Below, in pieces: positions 1-5,439 of a DNA stretch of 5,439 nucleotides. The notes beneath the pieces are model-generated. The model worked only from the letters and a program-made list of their open reading frames with translations. It ran no database searches and had not been told where the DNA came from. The translations under genes and the position numbers were made by a program. Every line of letters starts with the position of its first letter. The first letter of the stretch is position 1. Source of the stretch: Rhodocyclaceae bacterium UBA2346 (GTDB lineage: Bacteria; Pseudomonadota; Gammaproteobacteria; Burkholderiales; Rhodocyclaceae); contig DDUE01000007.1 in assembly GCA_002344625.1 (NCBI GenBank), forward strand, positions 1 through 5,439, read 5' to 3'.

Positions 1-20
1 CGGATTCGCGCCCGGCCGTG

Positions 21-509
21 CTAGCGCCGCTGTCCGGGCACGAGCCCGGCGCCGATCAGCTTCAGGATCTCGGCCTTGCTGCGGCCTTCGGCGTGCGGGC
101 GTTCGGGTGCCGGGTTGGGGCTGCGACGGCGCTCGATCATCACCCCGACGCCCTCGACGTTCGCAAACTTGCGCGGCTTGGTGATTCTCACCTGTACCCA
201 GTGCGCGCCGAAACGCCCCAGCAACATCGCCGCGACCCCTTCGGCGAAAGCTTCCAGCAACTGGAACTTGTGGTTGGCGAGCATCTCGGTCAGCGCCCCG
301 TGCACCACGCTGTAGTCGATCGTGTCGCCGATTCGGTCGGTGTCGCAGGCCAGGCTGCGTGGCAGGCCTGCGGCGAGGTCGATGCGCAGCGGCTGGGTCG
401 CATGCAGCTCGTCGTGATGAATGCCGATCACGGTTTCGCCGATGAAGCCGTCAATGAAGATGATGTCCAGCCCCTGGCCAGCGGCTTGCGCTTGCTCCAG
501 ATCCTGCAT
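21..509 (-). CDS. folB: Dihydroneopterin aldolase (FolB), folate biosynthesis
   Basis: A 162-residue protein of the FolB family, the cytoplasmic enzyme that cleaves 7,8-dihydroneopterin to 6-hydroxymethyl-dihydropterin and glycolaldehyde in folate synthesis. The family core spans about residues 15-129. By comparison with the S. aureus enzyme, E34 (in GIHHDEL), Y66 (in DTIDYSVV), E86 (in FQLLEAFAE) and K111 (in VRITKP) sit at the conserved active-site positions. The end of the core, EGVGVMIERRR, is also typical. About 33 charged, Pro-rich residues follow the core, making it longer than the usual ~120 residues. I chose ATG 509 because it lies just before the conserved domain and has GGAAG eight bases upstream. 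The frame is open back to 689, but that stretch shows no family similarity. The gene reads away from the IS remnant and metal locus and is probably unrelated to them. FolX-like activity cannot be excluded from sequence. Confidence 0.88.
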   Translation of the reverse strand: MQDLEQAQAAGQGLDIIFIDGFIGETVIGIHHDELHATQPLRIDLAAGLPRSLACDTDRIGDTIDYSVVHGALTEMLANHKFQLLEAFAEGVAAMLLGRFGAHWVQVRITKPRKFANVEGVGVMIERRRSPNPAPERPHAEGRSKAEILKLIGAGLVPGQRR

Positions 510-748
510 GATGGGTGCTTCCGCGGACGGCCAATTGGTTGAGAATGAATTCAAGGCTCGGTATTCCTGTGCGTATTTTCGATTCAGGCCGTATTGTGCA
601 TGCTCGCGCATGTCCGACGAAACCGCGACGCGAAAAGCGGACCCGAAAACCACGCGCGGATATGGGCACGCATGCGCGAATACGGTCAATGGGGGTTTGC
701 CGTTGTCGTCTTGGACAACATGCGGGCGGTACTCAGGACAATCGCGCC
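510..748. other. Gene-free stretch between folB and the IS remnant
   Basis: No convincing gene is seen on either strand. It must hold the folB promoter, but I could not find a clear -35/-10 pair on the minus strand. The right part (about 690-748), with a G-run, TTGGACAAC and then the orfA remnant start, could be the worn left end of the insertion sequence. The terminal repeat is not recognisable enough to define a boundary. Confidence 0.4.
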
Positions 749-1107
749 ATGAACAAGAGATCTACGCATTCTCCCCGATCTCATCAAGCGAGCCGTGCGC
801 ATGGTGTTCTAGAACGGGTTTATCGGTACGTACTGCGAGCGCTTGGTGGTCGAGCCGACCCGTAGGGTGGCGCATATCGCCCCATCGGCCTGTGACGCAC
901 TGCGGTGTTTTGCGTACGTGGTCTTCATCATCGACGTTCTCGCCCGTTACATCGTGGGCTGGCACGCCAGCCAATCCATGCAAACAGAATTCGTTCGCGA
1001 CGCATTGGAGTAGGCCTTGTGGGCGTGGAAGCTGGAACGCAACGCGTTGATCCGTCAGAGGTTCGCGGCTCGGCGTGTCTGCCAGTGGTGCCAGACCAAG
1101 CATGACG
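749..1107 (+). pseudogene. Decayed IS3-family (IS51-like) transposase, orfA and orfB fragments
   Basis: Three pieces of an IS3-family element are joined. First, 749-809 reads MNKRSTHSP and then, after a one-base shift in the C-run at 773-776, DLIKRAVRMVF, matching the start of IS51/IS629-type orfA. A TAG follows at 810-812. Second, in the same shifted frame, 819-899 reads like the orfB N-terminus (VEPTRRVAHIAPSACDAL, compared with the family's VEPICxxLxIAPSxYY). Third, 903-1010 jumps to the orfB RNase H-like catalytic core: FAYVVFIIDVLARYIVGWH, then SMQTEFVRDALE, a TAG at 1011-1013, and ALWAWKLE. A further shift leads to RGSACLP near 1070-1090, matching the family's DRGSQY. At least two internal deletions, two frameshifts and two in-frame stops mean it cannot make transposase. 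The catalytic triad is incomplete. End repeats were not identified, so the limits are approximate. Confidence 0.72.
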
Positions 1108-1187
1108 ATTTACGTGCAGTGGCGCCGTGACCGGCGAACCGGCAGCGAATGTGTTGAATCAGATCGGAAAAAGACAACAGTGCGAAC

Positions 1188-1457
1188 TCAGAGATATCTA
1201 GTGATCTCCTTGAATTCGGCTATTGAGTCGCGCTGATCACGCGCCAACGGACCAATTACTTCCTCTATGCAGAGGTCGAGATGATCTCGGATCAATGTCT
1301 TCTTGGCTTGCTGGATGGCCTTCTCCACCGCTTGGAGTTGTTGCGCAACGTCCAGACAGGGGCGCCCCTGTTCGATCATTTCCACGATGCTGTTGAGATG
1401 ACCGCCAGCGCGGCGTAGCCGCTTGATGATCGCGGGATGAGTTTGATGTGTATGCAT
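1188..1457 (-). CDS. Metal-sensing repressor of the CsoR/RcnR/InrS family
   Basis: An 89-residue, full-length member of the DUF156 all-helical repressor family. These are cytoplasmic tetramers that bind G/C-tract palindromes and release DNA when metal is bound. The N-terminal signature KRLRRAGGHLNSIVEMIE, then RPCLDVAQQLQAVEKAI and DHLDLCIEE, are diagnostic. Candidate ligands are H2, C34, H59 and C63. Their spacing (32, 25 and 4) is exactly that of H21/C53/H78/C82 in the nickel sensor InrS. CsoR (copper) shares only the C-H-C part, and RcnR has His in the last position. Nickel or cobalt is therefore the first guess, with copper possible. The start at 1457 matches family length; only a weak GAAG lies upstream. 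It is divergent from the His-rich/HupE operon with a gap of at least 35 bp, so it very probably controls that operon and perhaps itself through the palindrome at 1475-1493. Confidence 0.9.
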   Translation of the reverse strand: MHTHQTHPAIIKRLRRAGGHLNSIVEMIEQGRPCLDVAQQLQAVEKAIQQAKKTLIRDHLDLCIEEVIGPLARDQRDSIAEFKEITRYL

Positions 1458-1467
1458 GTGCTTCGAT

Positions 1468-1497
1468 TTGAACCTATGCCCCTGGAGAGGATATGAT
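1468..1497 (+). promoter_or_regulatory. Putative promoter with overlapping repressor operator
   Basis: TTGAAC (1468-1473) and TATGAT (1492-1497) form a sigma70-like -35/-10 pair with an 18-base spacer. The spacer and the -10 edge are filled by an imperfect palindrome at 1475-1493: TAT and ATA ends around a C-run on the left and a G-rich right half, centred at 1484. This resembles the A/T-flanked G/C-tract operators of CsoR/RcnR-family repressors, and it lies between the repressor gene and its divergent neighbour. Several inner positions do not pair, so the operator call is an inference. If the promoter is real, transcription starts near 1504, and GGAGAGG at 1484-1490 is operator rather than ribosome-binding site. 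Confidence 0.5.
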
Positions 1498-1936
1498 ACT
1501 GCTTCCCATCGCCTTCAACACCATCGTTCGCCAGTCCATGCACCGTACCCATCCAGTCCGTACCTTGATGCGTTCCTCAGTTTTGTGCTGGCTGGTACTG
1601 TTGGCGCTGCTGTTTGGGATGGTGGCGTCCGCCGTGGGCACAATTCACTCGCACGGTCTTGCCGCGCTGGCGGCCATCGACCACGACATGGTCAGCGACT
1701 CGGACTTGGCACATGGTCACTCGCACGAGGATGAAGGTGCAACGGATTTCATGGCCGATCCGGGACACCCCCATCACGCCCACGATCATTCCCACGACAA
1801 GGCGCACGCCGTACCGGAAGGCGTGACCGACTGGATACTGAGACCATCGGCTTGGCACGCGACCATGCGTTCTCAGTTTGAGCGAATGCCCGTCGTTCGG
1901 CTGGATCGGCCTCCTCGAGACACCGGGAACGCCTGA
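1493..1936 (+). CDS. Small His-rich exported or membrane protein, putative metal binding
   Basis: A hypothetical protein of up to 147 residues. Numbered from ATG 1493, a hydrophobic stretch at about 29-48 (after MRSS) acts as a signal peptide or membrane anchor. A His/Asp-rich region follows with 14 His between 52 and 122: HSH at 52-54, HGHSH at 74-78, and a dense HPHHAHDHSH block at 92-101. Such clusters bind divalent metals such as Ni, Co, Zn or Cu, so an extracytoplasmic metal buffer or chaperone is likely. The start is uncertain. ATG 1493 follows GGAGAGG closely, but that motif is probably operator and the ATG overlaps the predicted -10 box. ATG 1538 or ATG 1568 would fit the predicted transcript better, though neither has a clear ribosome-binding site. 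All three keep the hydrophobic segment and His clusters. It is the first gene of the operon with the HupE-like permease, 59 bases upstream of it. I recognise no named family. Confidence 0.72.
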   Translation: MILLPIAFNTIVRQSMHRTHPVRTLMRSSVLCWLVLLALLFGMVASAVGTIHSHGLAALAAIDHDMVSDSDLAHGHSHEDEGATDFMADPGHPHHAHDHSHDKAHAVPEGVTDWILRPSAWHATMRSQFERMPVVRLDRPPRDTGNA

Positions 1937-1961
1937 GCGTGGTGCGCTTGGTGCGCCACGC
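1937..1961 (+). terminator. Strong intercistronic hairpin, possible attenuator or processing site
   Basis: Starting one base after the stop of the His-rich gene, GCGTGGTGCGC and GTGCGCCACGC form an 11-bp stem (nine Watson-Crick and two G-U pairs) around a TTG loop. A pyrimidine-rich stretch follows, but there is no immediate run of T, so full intrinsic termination is doubtful. It could reduce read-through into the HupE-like gene or protect the upstream message from 3' decay, giving unequal expression within the operon. Confidence 0.55.
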
Positions 1962-1986
1962 TCGTCATTCTTCTTCTCTACTTTTT

Positions 1987-1990
1987 GGAG
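1987..1990 (+). promoter_or_regulatory. Ribosome-binding site fixing the HupE-like start
   Basis: GGAG five bases before ATG 1996. It selects this start over the earlier ATG-less extension of the frame and lies well clear of the hairpin at 1937-1961. Confidence 0.7.
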
Positions 1991-1995
1991 TTTTC

Positions 1996-2733
1996 ATGCA
2001 CAGCCGTTTTCGCAACGGGCTGGCGGATCTGCCATGGCTGACTTGGCGGGGACGTCTGCTCCTCATCGCGCTCGTTTTCATCACACTTCTGACCGGAACG
2101 GTCGATGCCTTCGCCCACGCCGTCACCGAGGGCGACAAGGGCTACATCCAGGAAATCTCGGGGGTGAACCTGCTGCCCTTCGTCTACCTGGGGGCCAAGC
2201 ACATGATGACGGGCTACGACCACATCCTCTTCCTGTTCGGCGTCATCTTCTTCCTCTACCGGATGAAGCACATCGCCATCTACGTCAGCCTGTTCGCGCT
2301 GGGCCACTCGACCACCATGATCCTGGGCGTGTACTTCAACCTCGGGATCAACAGCTACGTCATCGACGCCATTATCGGGTTATCGGTGGTCTACAAAGCG
2401 CTCGACAACATGGGCGCCTTCCAACGCTGGCTGGGCTTTCAGCCGAACACCAAGGTGGCGACCCTGGTGTTCGGCTTGTTCCATGGCTTTGGTCTGGCCA
2501 CCAAGATACTGGAGTACGAGATCTCGCCCGATGGCTTGGTGCCCAACCTGCTGGCCTTCAACATCGGTGTGGAACTGGGGCAACTCCTGGCACTCGGCGT
2601 GATCCTGATCGCCATGGGCTACTGGCGCCGCACCTCCAGTTTCCTGCGTCACGCCTACAGCGCCAACGTGGTCATGATGAGCCTGGGCTTCATGCTCGTG
2701 GGCTTCCAGTTGACCGGCCTTTTCGTTTCCTGA
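1996..2733 (+). CDS. HupE/UreJ-type membrane protein, putative metal transporter
   Basis: A 245-residue polytopic inner-membrane protein of the HupE/UreJ family (HupE_UreJ_2 type), members of which are linked to nickel or cobalt transport. A first hydrophobic segment at 21-40 ending AFAHA looks like a cleavable signal or first helix. The core follows: GAKHMMTGYDHILFLF (66-81), FALGHSTTMILG (100-111), GLFHGFGLA (160-168) and FNIGVELGQ (188-196). H69, D75, H76, H104, H163 and E193 lie in or next to membrane segments and are candidate metal ligands. About six or seven segments are expected in all. I chose ATG 1996 because GGAG at 1987-1990 sits five bases upstream and it leads directly into a signal-like N-terminus; the open frame extends to 1939 without similarity. 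It lies between the His-rich gene and the anchor gene (19 bases to the latter). Transport direction cannot be read from sequence; a metal-sensing repressor next door suits either release or regulated uptake. Confidence 0.85.
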   Translation: MHSRFRNGLADLPWLTWRGRLLLIALVFITLLTGTVDAFAHAVTEGDKGYIQEISGVNLLPFVYLGAKHMMTGYDHILFLFGVIFFLYRMKHIAIYVSLFALGHSTTMILGVYFNLGINSYVIDAIIGLSVVYKALDNMGAFQRWLGFQPNTKVATLVFGLFHGFGLATKILEYEISPDGLVPNLLAFNIGVELGQLLALGVILIAMGYWRRTSSFLRHAYSANVVMMSLGFMLVGFQLTGLFVS

Positions 2734-2752
2734 TATTGCAAGGACCGTATTC

Positions 2753-3409
2753 ATGTACAACAGCAACGTACCCTCCCGAGCCGAACTTCCGTCGTCGAAG
2801 CAATTGCTGCGCTCTACCATCATTGCCGCGGTTTCCGCTGCGGTGCTGCTCATTACCGTGATCTTGCCGGCCGAATATGGCATCGACCCAACCGGCGTCG
2901 GTGGCGTGCTGCGTCTCACCGAGATGGGCGAGATCAAGACGCAACTGGCCGCCGAGGTGGCCGCGGACGCCGCTGTCGATGCCCAGAGCCCTGGTTCCGG
3001 CGCCAGCCCTTTACCGGCACAGGAGCCGCCTGCCCTGGCCATGAACAGTGGTGCCGCTACCGCGGCGCCATTGGCATCTGTTCCTGCCCAAGCCACTTGG
3101 AAGGATGAAGAGCGCTTCACGCTGTCTCCTGGTCAGGGGATCGAGATCAAGCTGGTAATGAAGGAAGGCGCCAAGGCCGAATATGTCTGGGCGGTTATCG
3201 GGGGCGTCGTCAACTACGACACGCACGGTGATGGTGGTGGTCGCTCGATCAGCTATGAGAAGGGACGGGGCGTCCCGGAAGACGAAGGTGTGTTGACGGC
3301 GGCCTTCACCGGCAACCACGGCTGGTTCTGGCGCAATCGTGGTGAGGCCAACGTGGATGTGGTGCTGCGCACGCGTGGCGACTACAGCGAACTCAAGCGC
3401 GTTCAATGA
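2753..3409 (+). CDS. Single-pass membrane-anchored protein linked to the HupE-like permease
   Basis: A 218-residue protein of a family usually annotated only as transmembrane anchor protein; I know of no assigned function. Residues 1-17 are short and cytoplasmic. One membrane helix lies at about 18-38, followed by the motif LPAEYGIDPTGVG (38-50). An Ala/Pro/Gln linker covers about 66-112. A C-terminal domain at about 114-218 has KDEERFTLSPGQGIEIKLVM, then a Gly/His/Asp-rich patch (YDTHGDGGG) and GNHGWFWRN before a final beta-rich stretch, and is probably periplasmic. The layout loosely recalls GOLD/emp24-like beta domains, a weak guess. AAGGA eight bases before ATG 2753 supports the start. 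It lies 19 bases after the HupE-like gene, so the two are co-transcribed. A role as permease partner, periplasmic metal delivery subunit or assembly factor is inferred from this pairing. Confidence 0.8.
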   Translation: MYNSNVPSRAELPSSKQLLRSTIIAAVSAAVLLITVILPAEYGIDPTGVGGVLRLTEMGEIKTQLAAEVAADAAVDAQSPGSGASPLPAQEPPALAMNSGAATAAPLASVPAQATWKDEERFTLSPGQGIEIKLVMKEGAKAEYVWAVIGGVVNYDTHGDGGGRSISYEKGRGVPEDEGVLTAAFTGNHGWFWRNRGEANVDVVLRTRGDYSELKRVQ

Positions 3410-3414
3410 GTACC

Positions 3415-3450
3415 GCGCAGCACGCCTTGGGTTTCAGATGCGTGCTGCGC
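3415..3450. terminator. Perfect 11-bp inverted repeat after the metal operon
   Basis: GCGCAGCACGC (3415-3425) and its exact complement GCGTGCTGCGC (3440-3450) flank a 14-base loop, starting five bases after the anchor gene stop. No T-run follows, so this is not a textbook intrinsic terminator. It more likely stabilises the transcript end or assists Rho-dependent ending. Confidence 0.5.
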
Positions 3451-3719
3451 CGCATCCCTACACCTCAGAAAGCTCCATGTGCCGACACCCCTCGCGCAGC
3501 GCAGTGAATGCTCCACGCAGTTAACCTCCTTCGGGAGTCATGCTGCTCGTGCTGCTAGAGCATCAGGAGTGCCGCGCGTTCACACACTGTAGGGGAGAAT
3601 TCTTCTTTTCTTCTGCATAGCTCCATCTTCTCAAGAGTCGGAGTCTTCGCAATACTTGGGGGCGATTCAGCTTGTTGCCATCCTGGACTGCAAAGGGCAT
3701 GGTGGGCGTTTCGACGACT

Positions 3720-3723
3720 GGAG
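3720..3723 (+). promoter_or_regulatory. Ribosome-binding site fixing the pabB start
   Basis: GGAG five bases before ATG 3729. It favours this start over the in-frame ATGs at 3672 and 3699. Confidence 0.55.
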
Positions 3724-3728
3724 AAGCG

Positions 3729-4905
3729 ATGGACTGCTTTGCGTTGCTCGATGACTGCCATGCGTCGGAATCGAGCCCGAGCGCCCGCCTCTATACCGGG
3801 TTCGCCGGCGAGCACCGATGCGACGACCCGGCCGCGCTCGATCAGGTGTGGGCGCAGGTCGACCGCGATCTGCGTGCCGGCCTCAACGCGGTGGTGCTGG
3901 CCGACTACGAATGGGGCGCGCGCCTGTTGCGGGCGGGCCACGAACATGTGGCGCCGGCGGCTGCCGGGTGCGTGCGTTTCCTGATGTTCGAGTCGATGCG
4001 CCATCTGGCGGCGGATGCCGTCGATCGCTGGCTGGCGGAGTGCGAGCAGCGCGCCGCGGAGGCGGTCGGCCCGGCTGCGTCCGGCGCACCGTTGCCGGCC
4101 GGGGTGCTCGACCTCAGGCCCAGCGTCGATCGGGCCGCCTTTCACGCGGCGATCGAACGCATTCATGCGGCCATCCGGGAGGGCGAGACCTACCAGGTCA
4201 ATTACACCTACCGGATCGATTTCAACACCTTCGGCCTGCCGGTGAGCCTCTACCGCCGCTTGCGCGCGCGCCAGCCGGTCGGCTTCGGCGCGTTGATCGC
4301 GCTGCCGGGTGCGCCCGCCGGGGGGGAGGGCGCGCCCGAAAACGAGTGGGTGCTGTCGTGCTCGCCGGAGCTGTTCCTGCGGAATCGCGGCGGTGTGCTC
4401 GCGGCACGGCCGATGAAGGGCACGGCGCCGCGCGCCCAGGTGCCCGAGGGCGATAGCGAGATCGCGCGCATGCTCGGCGACGATGCCAAGAATCGGGCCG
4501 AGAACCTGATGATCGTCGATCTGTTGCGCAACGACCTGGGCCGGATCGCGCGCACCGGCAGCGTGCGGGTGCCGGCGCTGTTTGCGGTCGAGGCGTATCC
4601 GACCGTGTTCCAGATGACGTCCAGCATCGAAGCCGAACTCCCGTCCGCCGTCAGTTTTGCCGAGTTGCTGCGGGCGCTGTTTCCGTGCGGATCGATCACC
4701 GGCGCGCCCAAGCATCGCACGATGCAGTTGATCTCCGAACTCGAGCATGGCTCGCGTGGCCTGTACACCGGCGCCATCGGCTGGATCGATCGGCCCGGCG
4801 ATGGCCAAGGCGCAGCGGCGTGTGGCGATTTCTGCCTGTCGGTCGCGATCCGCACCCTGACGCTTGCGCCGATCGAGCCGGGCCGGGTCGCCGGCCGGAT
4901 GGGGG
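3729..4905 (+). CDS. pabB: Aminodeoxychorismate synthase component I, C-terminally truncated
   Basis: PabB turns chorismate and ammonia (from PabA) into 4-amino-4-deoxychorismate, the precursor of the p-aminobenzoate part of folate. The chorismate-binding domain is clear: EGETYQVNYT (151-160), SCSPELFLR, RPMKGTAPR with the lysine K230 that marks PabB rather than anthranilate synthase, KNRAENLMIVDLLRNDLGR, SITGAPK (322-328) and CGDFCLSVAIRTL from C365. ATG 3729 has GGAG five bases upstream and leads into the family's FALLDD start; in-frame ATGs at 3672 and 3699 are less likely. Similarity stops at AGRMG (M391). The family normally continues as GVGAGIV and then a segment with an E-x-E-C-x-x-K-like motif needed for the active site; both are absent. 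The frame stays open to 5432, but only as antisense of the next gene. In many betaproteobacteria PabB is fused to a PabC lyase; any such domain is lost here. As given, the product should be inactive unless the join is artefactual. Confidence 0.88.
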
Positions 4906-4920
4906 GGGGGGCCGGGGGGC
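4896..4920. other. Chimeric join of pabB and the acyl-AMP ligase in a G-run
   Basis: Eleven G (4901-4911), CC, then six G (4914-4919). Homology to PabB on plus ends here, and homology to the adenylating enzyme on minus begins here. Each gene loses its 3' part at the same point, so this is a breakpoint and not a natural convergent junction. Confidence 0.75.
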
Positions 4921-5439
4921 GCCGACGGCCCGCGAAACTGCAGCCCGCCGACCTGCCGATCGGGCAGCTCGCCGCCGTCGTCGCCGACGATGCGGATCTC
5001 GTGCCGCGGCAACGGGCGGCCACAGGCCGGCACGCGCACGACGTCGGTAGCTGCGGCGGCGGCCGGCACGGCGAGCCTGCGTTGCAGCAGTGCGGCACGC
5101 TCGATGACGTCGATTCGCGGCCCGCGCCCGAGCGGCGGGAAGGCGAGACCGACCGAACACTCGGCGAGTCCATAGACCGGCGTGATCGCCGTGCGCCGCA
5201 GTCCGTAGGGGGCGAAACGATCGGCAAAGGCCTGCAGCGTCGCCGGACTCACCGGTTCGGCGCCGTTCAGCGCCAACCGCCACGAGCTGAGGTCGAGACC
5301 GGCAAGGTCGGCGTCGGCGAGCTTGCGCGCGCACAGGTCATAGGCGAAGTTGGGCGCCGGCGACAGCGTGCCACGATGCCGCGAGATCATCTGCAGCCAG
5401 CGCACCGGTCGCGACAGGAAGGCCAGCGGTGACATCAGG
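4896..5439 (-). CDS. Fatty acyl-AMP ligase/acyl-CoA synthetase-like protein, internal fragment
   Basis: About 180 residues from the middle of an AMP-forming adenylating enzyme, which activates a fatty acid as acyl-adenylate. The gene begins beyond the right edge, so no start is given. From the edge inward: MSPLAFLSRPVRWLQMISRH, then SPAPNFAYDLC, SSWRLALNGAEPV, the adenylate-binding motif YGLAECSVGLAF, ACGRPLPRHEIRIV and GGLQFRGPSA. The MSPLAFL-RWL and PNFAYDLC forms resemble fatty acyl-AMP ligases and the large AMP-binding proteins of betaproteobacteria more than ordinary acyl-CoA ligases. After GPSA the expected T/S-S-G-Y-F-R-x-P reads PPGPPPHP because the bases are nearly all C on this strand, and similarity then stops. 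The later motifs (the aspartate-glycine-aspartate A7 region, A8 and the catalytic lysine A10) are missing. The frame remains open far to the left, but only as antisense of pabB. Confidence 0.8.

Larger units (their letters stand above)
3410..3728. other. Gene-free stretch between the metal operon and pabB
   Basis: About 320 bases without a convincing gene. Besides the 11-bp inverted repeat at its left end, it holds a small CTCC-TTCG-GGAG hairpin at 3526-3537 and an AT-richer, pyrimidine-rich patch at about 3595-3640. The pabB promoter should be here, but I see no good -35/-10 pair. Confidence 0.5.

Noticed and set aside
510..689. N-terminal extension of folB to ATG 689
   Set aside because: No family similarity upstream of residue 1 at 509, family proteins start close to the domain, and a plausible ribosome-binding site precedes ATG 509.
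1131..1142. Short CCGG-CGAA-CCGG stem downstream of the repressor gene as a terminator
   Set aside because: Only four base pairs, with no T-run on the repressor's strand, and about 45 bases from its stop.
1878..2861. Long plus-strand frame overlapping the HupE-like gene
   Set aside because: Its translation is Arg/His/Gly-rich with no motifs; the overlapping frame encodes a clear membrane protein with a good ribosome-binding site.
2380..3120. Minus-strand frame antisense to the HupE-like and anchor genes
   Set aside because: No recognisable motifs; both plus-strand genes are well supported.
3555..4895. Continuation of the minus-strand adenylating-enzyme frame to 3555
   Set aside because: After the G-run the translation loses all family motifs and is low-complexity antisense of pabB. 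GC-rich DNA often leaves such frames open.
3672..5432. One long plus-strand frame that could be read as a 586-residue PabB or PabB-PabC fusion
   Set aside because: PabB similarity stops at about 4905. The remaining residues are Arg/Gly/Ala-rich antisense of the acyl-AMP ligase and show no PabC features.
1..5439. CRISPR arrays, tRNA, rRNA or tandem repeat arrays
   Set aside because: No regularly spaced repeats, cloverleaf-like segments or rRNA-like stretches were seen.

Overview
The window is GC-rich DNA from a proteobacterium. Protein sequence style (FolB, PabB, a large AMP-binding protein, a HupE/UreJ cluster) points to a betaproteobacterium, possibly Rhodocyclales or Burkholderiales, but this is an impression from sequence and not a computed placement.

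Layout. (1) 21-509, minus: folB, dihydroneopterin aldolase of folate synthesis. (2) 510-748: no gene seen. (3) 749-1107, plus: a heavily decayed IS3-family (IS51-like) insertion sequence, in which pieces of orfA and orfB are joined by deletions, a frameshift and in-frame stops. (4) 1188-3409: a compact metal-handling locus. A CsoR/RcnR/InrS-family repressor on minus is divergent from three plus-strand genes: a small His-rich exported or membrane protein, a HupE/UreJ-type membrane protein, and a single-pass membrane-anchored protein with an uncharacterised C-terminal domain. A near-consensus promoter with an imperfect G/C-tract palindrome as its spacer lies in the divergent region and is the obvious candidate operator. 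(5) 3410-3728: no gene; a perfect 11-bp inverted repeat lies just after the last gene of the locus. (6) 3729 to about 4905, plus: pabB, aminodeoxychorismate synthase component I, lacking its C-terminus. (7) About 4896-5439, minus: the middle of a fatty acyl-AMP ligase/acyl-CoA synthetase-like protein that continues beyond the window and also lacks its C-terminus.

How it fits together. The repressor carries the full H-C-H-C metal-site spacing of nickel sensor InrS. It would release the divergent promoter when metal (nickel or cobalt most likely, copper possible) binds, turning on the His-rich protein, the HupE-like permease and the anchored partner. This looks like an inducible metal transport or tolerance module. 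The combination with the anchor protein is, as far as I know, not functionally described and is the best candidate here for a new system.

The second notable point is the join near 4896-4920. Two convergent genes are cut at the same place inside a run of G, where the non-G bases of the expected sequence seem to have become G. That suggests a deletion joint or, more likely, a sequencing/assembly chimera.
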